Source of the DNA: Gemmatimonas phototrophica
GTDB lineage: Bacteria > Latescibacterota > UBA2968 > UBA8231
Reading direction: 5' to 3'
Assembly (NCBI GenBank): GCA_945861755.1
Contig: CAMAVQ010000025.1
Span: forward strand, 1 to 35,201
Length of the DNA: 35,201 nucleotides
The position numbers and the translations under genes were made by a program. The notes below the pieces were generated by a model. That model saw nothing but the letters and a program-made list of their open reading frames with translations. It did not search any database and had not been told where the DNA came from. This document shows positions 8,059-18,000 of the stretch, one piece after another. The first letter of the stretch is position 1. Each line of letters opens with the position of its first letter.

Positions 8059-9360
8059 TTGAGTGAACCCGTCGCCCCCCCCAGCCCCCAGTCGGTGATG
8101 CTGGTCGGCGTTTCCCTGCCCCATATCCCGGTCTGGGAGGCGGAGGACTCGCTCGACGAACTCAGCCGCCTGGCCCACACTGCCACCCTCCGCGAAGGGG
8201 CGCGCCTGCTCCAGAACCGCGAGCGTGTCGATCCAACATACTATATAGGTAAGGGCAAGGCCGAAGAACTCAAACCTTTGGCCGAATCTTGTGGGGCAGA
8301 CCTGGTCGTTTTCGACAACGACCTCTCGGCGGCGCAGATGCGCAACCTAGAAAAGTTGAGCGGCCTGCGCATCCTCGACCGCAGCGGCCTGATCCTCGAC
8401 ATCTTCGCTCTGCACGCCCGCACCCATACCGCCCAGCTCCAGGTGGAACTGGCCCAGCTCAATTACCTGATGCCCCGCCTCACCCGCCAGTGGTCCCATC
8501 TGTCGCGCCAGGCCGGCGGCGGCGCCATCCGCGGCATGGGCGCGGTGGGCGTGCGCGGACCGGGCGAAACCCAGCTGGAAATCGACCGCCGCCTGATCCG
8601 CCGGCGCATCAGTGAACTCAACCTCAAGTTGAAGCGCATCAGCGGCCAACTGGCCATTAGCCGCAAGAGCCGCCGCCAGGAATTCAAGGTGGCCTTGGTG
8701 GGCTACACCAATGCCGGCAAGTCCACCCTGATGCGCGCCCTTTCCGGCGCCCAGGTGCTGATAGCCGACCAGCTCTTTGCCACCCTCGACTCCACCACCC
8801 GGGCCGTGGAACTGGACCAGGGGCGCAAGATCCTGCTCACCGACACCGTGGGTTTCATCCGCCGGCTGCCCCACCACCTCTTTGCCTCCTTTCACGCCAC
8901 CCTAGAAGAAGCCATTCAGGCCGATCTGCTCCTGCACGTGGTGGACATGAGCCACCCCCATTACGAGCAGCAGAAAGATACCGTCGACGAGGTCTTGCGC
9001 GAGTTGGGAATAGAGGATAAACCAACCCTGGTAGTCTACAACAAGATCGACCGTATCGACAAGGCGGAGGAGGAGCGGCTGGCCCGCCACTACGCCCAGC
9101 AGCCTGGGATCGTGGCGGTCTCGGCACTCAGCGGGGTAGGTCTAGATCTGTTGAGGGAGAAGGTGCTCTTCTACGGCCAGGAAGAAGAGGTGACGGTGGA
9201 CCTGCACATCCCCCAGCAGGAAGGTCGCTTGCTCTCCCAACTCCACCACCAGGGAGAGGTGCTCACCCAGGCCTTTGCCAACGACCAGGTACACCTGCGG
9301 GTCCGCCTGGACCGCTCCTGGGTCCGGCGCTGGCACCTGGAGCGTTTTGTCCCCGCCTAG
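8059..9360 (+). CDS. hflX: GTPase HflX
   Basis: A 433-aa ribosome-associated GTPase that splits stalled or stress-damaged 70S ribosomes. The N-terminal HflX domain is clear (IPVWEAEDSLDELSRLA, then YYIGKGKAEELK at about 61-72). The glycine-rich family signature VRGPGETQLEIDRR lies near 165-178, G1 GYTNAGKST at 215-223, then G3 DTVGFIRRLP and G4 NKID. I chose the TTG at 8059 because GGAGG lies 12 nt upstream and a good promoter ends at 8018. ATG at 8098 is the alternative (421 aa, close to the E. coli length). An in-frame ATG at 7936 is rejected because it precedes the promoter and adds unrelated sequence. The gene is divergent from lon and shares its control region, fitting joint stress regulation. 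The gene order is unlike the hfq-hflX arrangement of enterobacteria. Confidence 0.93.
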   Translation: MSEPVAPPSPQSVMLVGVSLPHIPVWEAEDSLDELSRLAHTATLREGARLLQNRERVDPTYYIGKGKAEELKPLAESCGADLVVFDNDLSAAQMRNLEKLSGLRILDRSGLILDIFALHARTHTAQLQVELAQLNYLMPRLTRQWSHLSRQAGGGAIRGMGAVGVRGPGETQLEIDRRLIRRRISELNLKLKRISGQLAISRKSRRQEFKVALVGYTNAGKSTLMRALSGAQVLIADQLFATLDSTTRAVELDQGRKILLTDTVGFIRRLPHHLFASFHATLEEAIQADLLLHVVDMSHPHYEQQKDTVDEVLRELGIEDKPTLVVYNKIDRIDKAEEERLARHYAQQPGIVAVSALSGVGLDLLREKVLFYGQEEEVTVDLHIPQQEGRLLSQLHHQGEVLTQAFANDQVHLRVRLDRSWVRRWHLERFVPA

Positions 9361-9401
9361 GGGGCTAGCCACCCCCGCTGCACCGCCGGGACCAACAAAA
9401 T

Positions 9402-9431
9402 AGGGACTACCGCCCTTTGGCTGTAGTCCCT
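9402..9431 (-). terminator. Rho-independent terminator for the secreted-protein genes
   Basis: The 9-bp arms AGGGACTAC (9402-9410) and GTAGTCCCT (9423-9431) enclose an inner GCC/GGC stem with a CTTT loop. On the minus strand the hairpin is followed by TATTTTGTTGG, a U-rich tract, so it mainly stops transcripts coming from the giant secreted genes. Lying between convergent genes it may also slow hflX transcripts, though no T-run follows on the plus strand. Confidence 0.75.
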
Positions 9432-9463
9432 GTCTGTCGAAAGCTCTTTGCCGCGTCTGGTCG

Positions 9464-12400
9464 CTACTTCACCAACGCCATCTTGCGCACCTGCACCTGC
9501 TCCCCCACCCGCACCCGGCAGAAGTACACCCCGCTGCCCAGGGAATGGCCGGCGCTGTCCAATCCGTCCCACACCACCCGATAATAGCCCGGCTTCATGT
9601 TTTCTTCCATCAGGGTTTTCACCCGCTGCCCCAGCAGATCGTAGACCTCCATCACCACCAGCACTGAACCCCTGAGGCCCAGCGGCACGGTGAAGGGGAT
9701 GGTGGTGCTGGGATTGAAGGGGTTGGGATAATTCGCCCCCAGGCTAAAGTTCTTGGGCAGGGCCAACTCGGTCGGATCGTTCAGCAGGCGGATGGCGGTG
9801 CTCTCGTAGTCGGTGGCGAGGAACTTGCCCGCCCTCAGCCGCAGCGACTGGGGGTAACCATCCTGGTTCAGCTTCACCTTCACGCGCAGCAACTCGCCCT
9901 CGCCCGAAGCGGACCAGCGCTTGCCCCGCCGCGCCGCCGCCAGGCTCAACCGGCCCTCAGCGTGTTCCACCCGCCGGGTGTACCCCTGCGGGTTGTCGCG
10001 GAAGATGCCTCCCGCCTCCAGGCCCTCCTCCAGTATTTCCAGCTCGCCCGGATCGTAGTCCAACTCCAGGGCATATCCCGCCAGATCCCCCAACCCCTTG
10101 GCCTGGTAGACCAGCTCGATCACCGAATCCCGCCGCCACTCGCCGGTAAATTGCGGCGCCGCAACCTCCACCCCAGCCTGGGTATTGCCGCCCCGGTACA
10201 CCGGCTTGAAGACCGGTGGTGCCCCGAAGCCGGTGGTATTGCTGATGTTTGAACTGGTCAGGGTCAGGTCCTCGACCCCCACCCGGAGGTCGTTGTTGAG
10301 ATCCGCCGACTTGAAATAGGCCGCCGAGGTATTGGTGCCCCAGGCCGCGTCGATGGCGTTGACATCGTCCTCGTCGATCTCGTTGTCCTCAGTGACATCC
10401 CCGGCCTTTAATACCCGGCCATCCTGCTCGAGCAGGAACGAGGCATCCCCGCGCACATCCGAGGCGAAGAAACCGTGGGCGCTGCTGAGGGTGAACAGCT
10501 CGCCGTTGCGCACCACGATCGTGTCCGTCCTCCCGCTCAGGTGGCTGGTGTCCTTGACGGTGAGCACATAGCGGCCAGCCGGCACGCTGTACAGACTCAG
10601 GGCCCCCGAGGATGTGGTCTGCACCTCCACGGTGTCGGTGGTGCTGGTCAAGTCGTCGTTGGCCGAGCGGAACCTGCTCTCCACCACGTCGGCGGTGCTG
10701 CCGGGCAGGCGCAGGTGGATGTCGAGCAAGGTAGAGTAATTGCCGTTGCCGATGGGCGAAGAGCGGCCTTCGAGCAGCACGGTGGCTTCGATGCGTCCCC
10801 TGCCCACGGTCTGCACCTGGGCGTTCTGGAGGGACATGCCGCTGCTCTTCTTCAGGGGCACGGAATTGCCCACCAGGTTGAGGGCCGCATCGTCGTCGAA
10901 CTTGATGGCAATGGTTCCGCTGATGCTGTTGCCCACCACTACCCGGAAACTGGCCAGTCTGGCTGGGTCAGCCGTGCTGCCCACCAGTTCACCCCCGGGT
11001 TTGGTCTTGGTGAACTTCACCTTGGTGCCCGAAGTGGTGTTCTCCACCACGCTGCCCCCGCTGAAAATCAAGCCCAGGTCGGTGAAGGGGCTACCGGAGT
11101 TGACCACCGAAAAGACCGAGGATTGGAGATCCACCACCGCGCTGATCACCTCGGCGGCCACCCCTCCGGACTGGACCAGCACCTCAAAGGTCAAGGTGTC
11201 GCCTGCCCCCACGGTGACCTTGCTGGGACTGAGGGACAGGTGCGGACTGAGTCCGGACCCGGCCTTGACCACCAGCCGGTTCGAGGTTTCACTCACCTGC
11301 CCGGTGGTATTGTCGGCGAAGGTGGCATCGGCGCTGATGCCGGCGTAAATGGTGTACGTACCCTCGGTCAGGGCAAAGGTGCTGGTTTTGGTGTCCCAGT
11401 TGAAGGAATTCCCGTCGCTCTCGCGGACGGCGGTGATGGTGCCCGCAGTGGTGCCGGTGCTGCTGTTGATAATTACCGGATTGCTCGCTTCCAGGGCCTG
11501 GAGCGTGCTCAGCCCGGTATTGGTCGAGGCGTACAGGCGGATATAGGCGTTGTCGGTGCTCGCCCCGTCATCCACCAGATAGTCGTCCCAGTCGAGGTGG
11601 ATGATGTCCCCCTGGTTGATCTCCGGCATGCGGCTTTTGAGCAAGATGCTGGGGGCGTGGGTAACCACCAGCGATCCCCCCTTGGACACCTGCACATTGC
11701 CATTGCCGTCGTTGATCACCGCATAGAGCCACACCCGAGTGCCGCTGACCGGCACACTGTTGGGCGGATTGCGCAGATCCCACACATAGAGGTCGCTGGG
11801 GCCATCGCTGTTTTCCGCCAGGCCGCTGACGATGAGCCGGGTGTCGGTATCGCTGGTCAGCGAGGTGGTCGAAGCCCCGGCCTCGGTGGAGTGGTCGGTA
11901 ACCGCCGGATCGTCGGTGGTGAAGTACAGGGCAATACTGGCGTTGTTGTCCAGGTCCTTGTCCCCCGGCCCCTTCTGCCACTGGATGGTGTAGATGGGCT
12001 GGGAGCGGCTATAGAGCTGTCGCTGGGTGTCTCTGCCCGGCTCGTAGAAAACAAAAGAGGGCGAATGGCGCAGCACCAGGGCCGCGCTGCTGTTGCCCAC
12101 CGTGGCGCTGAGCGAATCGCTGGCCACTGCATAGAGGTAGTACAGCCCCTGGGGGATCAGCGGCGAGGTGACATCCCACGAATACTGGTGGTCGTGGCTG
12201 GTCAGCGAGGTGGTGGCAGTGATGGCGGTGCCCCGGTTTCCGGCGACACTTTTGCCCAGCACAAAGCGTTGGCTGGGATAAGTGCCTTTGACTGAAAGCG
12301 AGGTGATGCCAGTAGCCGCCGCATAAAAAAGCTGCACTCTGGCCTGGCTGTCGTAGTCCACCACGCTGAAATCCAGATCGTAGGGGTTGGCCTTCAAACC

Positions 12401-15097
12401 GCTGCGCACCCCGGTGTCCACGGTGTCGATGCCGCTGGGGTCGATCTGCTGCACCACCGGGCTGTGCTGCAGGGTGATGGCCCCGGTGCTGACCGCAAAA
12501 ACCGGCGGGTTTTTCTGGTCGTCGGCCACCAGGTAGATGTAATAATTGCCGCTGGGCACCTTGAGGATGGACCCAAAGAGGGCCGAGGTCTTCAATCCGG
12601 CGGGCGGATCGTCCCAGGTATAGGTCTGGCTGTTGCCTTCGGTGAGGTCGTCGGTGCCGGCCGAGTTGATGGTGCTGACATCGTTTTCGTCGGCGATCAG
12701 GATGGCAAAGATGCGGATATCCTGCACCGTGCGCAGGCTGTTCCCAGGATAGGCGTAGAGGGCCGCTTTTAGGCCACTGCTGCTGAGATTGTCGTCCGCA
12801 TCGTTGAGGTTGTAGGTAATGCCAAAAGAGGTATTGGCGGTGTCGCCCACCCCATCGGGCTGGGCGATGGAAACCGTGGGTTTGTTGTTGGAAGGGAGGA
12901 TGTCGATGTCGGCACCCAATTGGAAGTAGGTGCCGGCGGCCACGAAAGAATCCAGCGGGCTGGTACCCACCCGCACCGTGCGCGCCCCTTTGCCAGTGCC
13001 CTCGGCGCTGGCGGTGCTGTTGGTCACTACCTGTAAATTGGTCGCCGAGTCGCTGCCCAGCAGGTTGAGCTTGACCAGCAGGCCGATCTTGTCGTCGTCG
13101 TCCCCCCACTCGTTGGTGGTCGTCGAGTCGTCGTTCACCAACCCCTCGAAGTATTTGTCGTCGTCGGCCAAGGTGCTGCCCACCGTCTCCCACTCTCCGG
13201 ACAAAAAGCCATCGACGCTGGACCCGCTGGCGCCCAAACCCGTGCCATCGCTGGCATCGGCCACGTGTACGTAGATCGGATTGTCACCCATCTCGCTGGT
13301 GAGGGTCTGCGGATTCACCGGTTTGTAGCGGAGGGTGTACTGGTACCCGCCCACCGGCACCGACTCGTCTTCCCAGGTGAGGGTGCGCCCCAGCACCTTG
13401 AAATAGGGGTGGTGATTGACATTGGTGACGTTGCCCAGCCCGAACCCCTCCCCGATGCCGCCGGCAAAAGCCAGGAAGAGATTGTCCGTTTCCGGGTGCT
13501 GAGCCAGGGTCGGACAGAGCTGAAAGACATCGGTACTGGCGATGCCGTCCTGGATGCCGCTGCCGTCCGAATCGTCATCGGCCACCTTTTCGGGCAGGGT
13601 CCAGCTGGCCCCATTGTAGGTGGCATAATAGATATCCTGCTCGCCGCTGCTGCTGTACCCCGCCGAAAAGGCGATGTGCAGGTCGCCCTTATTTTCGAGG
13701 CGGTCGTCCACCAGCGCGCTGACCCGCTCGGTCAACTCCCAATCTAGTTCGATATTGTATTTCTGGGTGCCGTCGCTGAAGAGGGCCGGGGCTGCGGTGT
13801 TCCAGGCTGCCGCAGCCGTGCCCCAGGCGGCGCTGCTGCCCACAGCGCCCACATCGCTGTAGCTGTTGAAGTAGATCCCTTCGGCCGGGGTGTTACTGCC
13901 GAATTTGTAGACCGCGTAGACCTTGTCCGGCACCCGCAGCCGGTCTATGGCCAGGCTGGGGAAATAGTAGGTCGCCCCGGTCTCCAGCGCCGCATTGCTG
14001 GCCGAAGCATTGTCGAAGGTGGCCACACTCGACCCGTCCACGGTCTGGTTCCACCCCGAGGAACTGACATTCACCCAGGTGGTGTCGGTGCGCAGACGTT
14101 TGTGCTCGATGCGGTTGTCGGTGTCGTTGTAGGAGAGCACATGTAAGGCGTCCCCGTCCCCCACCTTGATATCGGGCCCGGTATTGCGATCCGCATCCGG
14201 ATCTAGACGCACCCCGCCGCTGCCGGTGAGACCATCCTCGCCGGTGGGCTGCATGGAAAAAGGCGCGGTGTAGCGCTGGACCTTGGCCAGCATCACATCG
14301 TCGGTGCCCGTTCCCCGGCTGGTGCCCCGCACATAGGCGATGAAGATGTTGTCGCGGTCGTCGATGGCCAGGCGCGGAAAACCAGTACTGCGGCCTTCGG
14401 CGGTGGCGGTGTTGTTCACCTTGATCGGGGTCTGCCAGGTGACTCCATTGTCCTGCGAATAGGAGAAGTACACGTTCTTGTCGCGGGCGTGGGAAGCGGT
14501 GGAGACAAAGGCATAGGCTATCCGAGGCTGGCCGCCGCTGCCGACCTCCAGATCCAGGGTGGAAAAGGAGGTGCCGCTGCCATTGGTGCTCAAGGGGTGG
14601 TAGGTGAGGGACCCCGAAACGCTCACTGCCGTGGTGAAGGTAGCCCCCCCGTCGGTGCTGCGGGCATACATCACCTTGTAGATGGGCGTAATGCCACCGC
14701 TGTACACGCTGCCGTTGGAGAGACCGGCCTGCTCGATCCAGGCCATGTGTACCGCTGGGAAAAGGCTGGCGCTGGTCACGCCCGGGGCCAGTTGATCAGA
14801 GCTCAGACCAAAGGGCACCACGTCCACCATGGCTACGTCCACCTGCATGCCGTCGGTGTCGGTGGTGCTGAGCTGGTCGCTTTTTTCTATCGCGTGGAAA
14901 TTGGCGATGACCGGGTAGGTCGGGGTAGCTGCCTGATTGAGGTCGATCCGCACGCTGATCGTGTCGCCAACCACGAAGTCGGCGGTGGTAGTGCTGTCCT
15001 GCGGGGCAAATCCCACCGGGGTGCGGTTCTCAAAGATGGGCAGGGCGCCCAGAACCGGACCGGCCCACAGTAGCAGCAGGGGCAGCAGGCGGCGCAT
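9464..15097 (-). CDS. Giant secreted modular protein A: Asp-box propeller, Ig-like repeats, cohesin/dockerin-like modules, type A sorting domain
   Basis: An 1877-aa exported protein. Signal peptide 1-18. Residues about 20-600 look like a sialidase/BNR-type propeller, with Asp-box motifs at 147-154 (STDGGATF) and 214-221 (SQDNGVTW). Four Ig-like repeats of about 130-140 aa follow (about 740-880, 881-1013, 1014-1149, 1150-1280), the first three ending in HSP or HAP. Next come a cohesin-like domain (about 1286-1410), a carboxypeptidase-regulatory-like beta domain (about 1434-1537), a dockerin-like pair of calcium loops (GDVTEDNEIDEDD at 1566-1578 and DLNNDLRVGVEDL at 1599-1611), a second cohesin-like domain (about 1645-1765) and a C-terminal YPNPFNPST domain (1790 to end) like type A T9SS sorting signals. 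The start is 2 nt after the stop of its upstream paralogue and has no Shine-Dalgarno sequence, so coupled translation is likely. No enzymatic residues were identified; adhesion or polymer binding is inferred. Confidence 0.85.
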   Translation of the reverse strand: MRRLLPLLLLWAGPVLGALPIFENRTPVGFAPQDSTTTADFVVGDTISVRIDLNQAATPTYPVIANFHAIEKSDQLSTTDTDGMQVDVAMVDVVPFGLSSDQLAPGVTSASLFPAVHMAWIEQAGLSNGSVYSGGITPIYKVMYARSTDGGATFTTAVSVSGSLTYHPLSTNGSGTSFSTLDLEVGSGGQPRIAYAFVSTASHARDKNVYFSYSQDNGVTWQTPIKVNNTATAEGRSTGFPRLAIDDRDNIFIAYVRGTSRGTGTDDVMLAKVQRYTAPFSMQPTGEDGLTGSGGVRLDPDADRNTGPDIKVGDGDALHVLSYNDTDNRIEHKRLRTDTTWVNVSSSGWNQTVDGSSVATFDNASASNAALETGATYYFPSLAIDRLRVPDKVYAVYKFGSNTPAEGIYFNSYSDVGAVGSSAAWGTAAAAWNTAAPALFSDGTQKYNIELDWELTERVSALVDDRLENKGDLHIAFSAGYSSSGEQDIYYATYNGASWTLPEKVADDDSDGSGIQDGIASTDVFQLCPTLAQHPETDNLFLAFAGGIGEGFGLGNVTNVNHHPYFKVLGRTLTWEDESVPVGGYQYTLRYKPVNPQTLTSEMGDNPIYVHVADASDGTGLGASGSSVDGFLSGEWETVGSTLADDDKYFEGLVNDDSTTTNEWGDDDDKIGLLVKLNLLGSDSATNLQVVTNSTASAEGTGKGARTVRVGTSPLDSFVAAGTYFQLGADIDILPSNNKPTVSIAQPDGVGDTANTSFGITYNLNDADDNLSSSGLKAALYAYPGNSLRTVQDIRIFAILIADENDVSTINSAGTDDLTEGNSQTYTWDDPPAGLKTSALFGSILKVPSGNYYIYLVADDQKNPPVFAVSTGAITLQHSPVVQQIDPSGIDTVDTGVRSGLKANPYDLDFSVVDYDSQARVQLFYAAATGITSLSVKGTYPSQRFVLGKSVAGNRGTAITATTSLTSHDHQYSWDVTSPLIPQGLYYLYAVASDSLSATVGNSSAALVLRHSPSFVFYEPGRDTQRQLYSRSQPIYTIQWQKGPGDKDLDNNASIALYFTTDDPAVTDHSTEAGASTTSLTSDTDTRLIVSGLAENSDGPSDLYVWDLRNPPNSVPVSGTRVWLYAVINDGNGNVQVSKGGSLVVTHAPSILLKSRMPEINQGDIIHLDWDDYLVDDGASTDNAYIRLYASTNTGLSTLQALEASNPVIINSSTGTTAGTITAVRESDGNSFNWDTKTSTFALTEGTYTIYAGISADATFADNTTGQVSETSNRLVVKAGSGLSPHLSLSPSKVTVGAGDTLTFEVLVQSGGVAAEVISAVVDLQSSVFSVVNSGSPFTDLGLIFSGGSVVENTTSGTKVKFTKTKPGGELVGSTADPARLASFRVVVGNSISGTIAIKFDDDAALNLVGNSVPLKKSSGMSLQNAQVQTVGRGRIEATVLLEGRSSPIGNGNYSTLLDIHLRLPGSTADVVESRFRSANDDLTSTTDTVEVQTTSSGALSLYSVPAGRYVLTVKDTSHLSGRTDTIVVRNGELFTLSSAHGFFASDVRGDASFLLEQDGRVLKAGDVTEDNEIDEDDVNAIDAAWGTNTSAAYFKSADLNNDLRVGVEDLTLTSSNISNTTGFGAPPVFKPVYRGGNTQAGVEVAAPQFTGEWRRDSVIELVYQAKGLGDLAGYALELDYDPGELEILEEGLEAGGIFRDNPQGYTRRVEHAEGRLSLAAARRGKRWSASGEGELLRVKVKLNQDGYPQSLRLRAGKFLATDYESTAIRLLNDPTELALPKNFSLGANYPNPFNPSTTIPFTVPLGLRGSVLVVMEVYDLLGQRVKTLMEENMKPGYYRVVWDGLDSAGHSLGSGVYFCRVRVGEQVQVRKMALVK

Positions 15098-15099
15098 GG

Positions 15100-18000
15100 C
15101 TACTTGACCAGGACCATCTTGCGGGTCTGGCGGAATTGCCCTAGCTCCAACTGATAGAAATAGAGCCCGGCCGCCACCTGGCGGGCCCCGTCATCCTGCC
15201 CGTCCCACACCAGGGTGTGGAAGCCGGGGGCCAGCCGCCCAGAAACCAGGGTGCGCACCCGCTGGCCCAGCACGTCGTAGATAGCCAGCCGCACTTCCTG
15301 GCGCTCGGGCACCGAGAAGGGGATGATCGTACTGGGGTTGAAGGGATTGGGGTAGTTCTGGTCCAAAGCCGCCTGGGTGGGCAGCAGCCATTCGGCCAGG
15401 CTCTTGCCCTGGTGCACCGGGCTGCGCTCGTAATCGGGTGCCAACAACATGCCCCCGTCTAACTGGAGGGTGTTTTCGGCACCCTCCTTGAGCACCTCAA
15501 AGCGCAGCTGGGCCAAACTGCCCGACCCGTGTGCCTCCCAGCGCTTGCCGATGCGCGCTCCCACCAACCGCACTTTACCCTCGGCGGGGCTGGCCTCAAA
15601 GACTGACCCGCGCGGGTTGGCGGCGAAAATCTGCCCAGCCTTCACCTGGCCTGGCACCAGACGCAGGTAGCTGGGGTCGTATTCCAGGTTCAACTCGTAC
15701 CCGGCCAGCCCGCCCAACTTGTCCACCGTCACCTCAACTTCCATCTCCTGGCCCGGCACCAGAGGTTTGAGTTGCAAAGGCCGCACCTCGATCACGGCCT
15801 CGCTGTTGGTGATGCGGCCGGCCACGGTCTTGTACACCGGCGAGGCCCCAAAGCCTTCGCTGTTGCCAAAATTGGAGGTGGTCACCGTCAGGTCCGGCGC
15901 CCCGACGCTGTTGTCGTTGTTGATGTCGGCCTGTTTGAAACTGGTCGCGGTGGTGGTGGTGCCCCAGGCGGCGATGATCAGGTTGACGTCGTCCTCGTTG
16001 ATCTCGTTGTCTTCGCTCACGTCGCCGGCGATGAGCTGGCGGCCGCTGGAGGCCAGCAGGCCAGCAGGGTCGCCTCGCAGGTCCGAGGCAAAGAAGCCGT
16101 TGTTGCTGCCCGAGCTGATGGTCACCGTCTCGCCGTTGCGCACCACGATGGTGTCGGTGCGCCCGCTGACATGGCTGGTATCCTTGACCGTCAGCACGTA
16201 GCGGCCGGCAGGCACACTGACCAGGCTCAGGGCACCCGAGGAGTTGGTCAACACCTCCACCGTGTCGGTGGTGCTGGTCAGGTCGTCGTTGGCGGAGAGG
16301 AACTTGGCATCGCTGATGTCGATGGTGCTGCCCGGCAGGCGCAGATGTACGTCTAGGAGGGTGGAGTGGTCACCAGTGCCCAGGGGCGCCGTGCGTCCCT
16401 CCAACTCGACGGTGGCCGCGATCTGCCCCCGCCGCACCCGGGCGAACTGCGGGTTGAGCAAGCTCAGGCCCTCGCCGTCGTCCAGCGGGTCGCTCTTGTT
16501 GATCACCCCCAGCACACTGCCGGTGGAGCCGCCGGAGAAGGTCACCGAGGGACTGGCCACCAGGCCGGTGCCGGCCACCAACTGGAAGCGCGCCAGGGCC
16601 ACCGGCGAGGTAGTGGTGCCCACGGCCTGGCCGGAGAAGGTGGACTTGGAGAAGCGCAGCTGGCTGGCCGCAGACTTGTAGGTGTTCTCGATGGGGGTGG
16701 TGCCGGCGAAGACGTTGCCCAGGTCGACGAAGGGCTGGGTCCCCGAGGCCGAACTCTGATCAACGAGGGAAATACTAGCATCATTGAGTTTGAGCACCAC
16801 CTGCACAAAGTTGATGGGGGAGGAGTACTGGACCATCACGTCGTAAATCAGGGTGTCGCCGATGGCCACCGGGCGGTCCGTAGGTGCCAGGCTGATGTTG
16901 GGGGTGCTGCCCGCGGCACCGACGGCCAATGCGGTCGAACTGCGGCTAAGGGTCGTGGCGGTGTTGTCGCTGAAGGTAGCATCCTTGCCGATGGCGGCAT
17001 ACACATGATATGAGGTGGCCGCTGTGCCGAAGAGCTTGGTGTTCCAGTCGAAGAAGTTGACACTGTCCTCCCCCACGCTGCGGACCGTGCCGGTCTGAGT
17101 GCCGTTGGAACTGTTGATCAGGAAGGTGGTGGTGCCGTTGACCGCCGCATCCAGCGTCGCCAGGGTGGTCAACGCCGAATTGGTGGAGGCGTAGAGCCGG
17201 ATATAGGCGTTGTCGGTGCTCAGCCCGTCGTCGACCAGATAGTCGTCCCATTCCACCCGCAGCACATCGTTCTTGGAGAAGCTGGAGTAGTCGTCGAGCT
17301 TGGAGGTCAACAGGATGAGGCGCGGGTCATGGGTCAGGGTCAGCGCCCCACCCAGGGCCACGCTGCTATTGTTGTGGCTGTCGCTGATACGGGCATAGAG
17401 CCACACCTTGACCCCATCCTGGGGCACGTCGTTGGGGGGGTTGCGGTAGTTCCACATGTACATGTCACTGGCAGCGCCGGCGTTCTCGGTCAATCCCTTG
17501 ACGACGGTGCGGGTGTCGGCATCCTTGAGCAGCGAATCTGGGTAACTCTCATAGTTGGTAGTGGCCGGACTGTCGGTGGTGTAATACAGGTCGACGGTGG
17601 CATTGTCGTCAAAGTCCTGGTCCCCCGACCCCTTTTGCCACTGAATGGCGTACACCGGCTGCGAGCCCGTGTTGAGTTGGCGGTGGGTATCGCGCGGCGG
17701 CTCGTAGAAGACAAAGGAAGGCGAGTGTTTGACCGTCAATTGGGCGATGCTTTGCCCGACAGTGATGTGCACCGAATCAGAAGCCACGGCATAGATGAAA
17801 TAGCTGCCCTCTTTGACGGTGCTGGCCGCCCCATTGTCCACTACCGCCGCCGTCACATTCCAGGCGTACTCGGTATGGGCGCTGGTCAGCGTATCAGAAC
17901 CGGGGATGGCGATGGCGCGTTTGCCCTTGGTGCTCTTGCCCAGAGCGAAACTGAGGCTGGGGTACCGGCCGATGGTCGACACCGAGGCCAATCCGCTCAC

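Noticed and set aside
10475-12295. 606-aa plus-strand ORF opposite giant protein A (and the 789-aa ORF at 17329-19698)
   Set aside because: Antisense shadows of Ser/Thr/Asp-rich genes in GC-rich DNA. Sequence is His/Gly/Val-rich without domains, signal or ribosome binding site.
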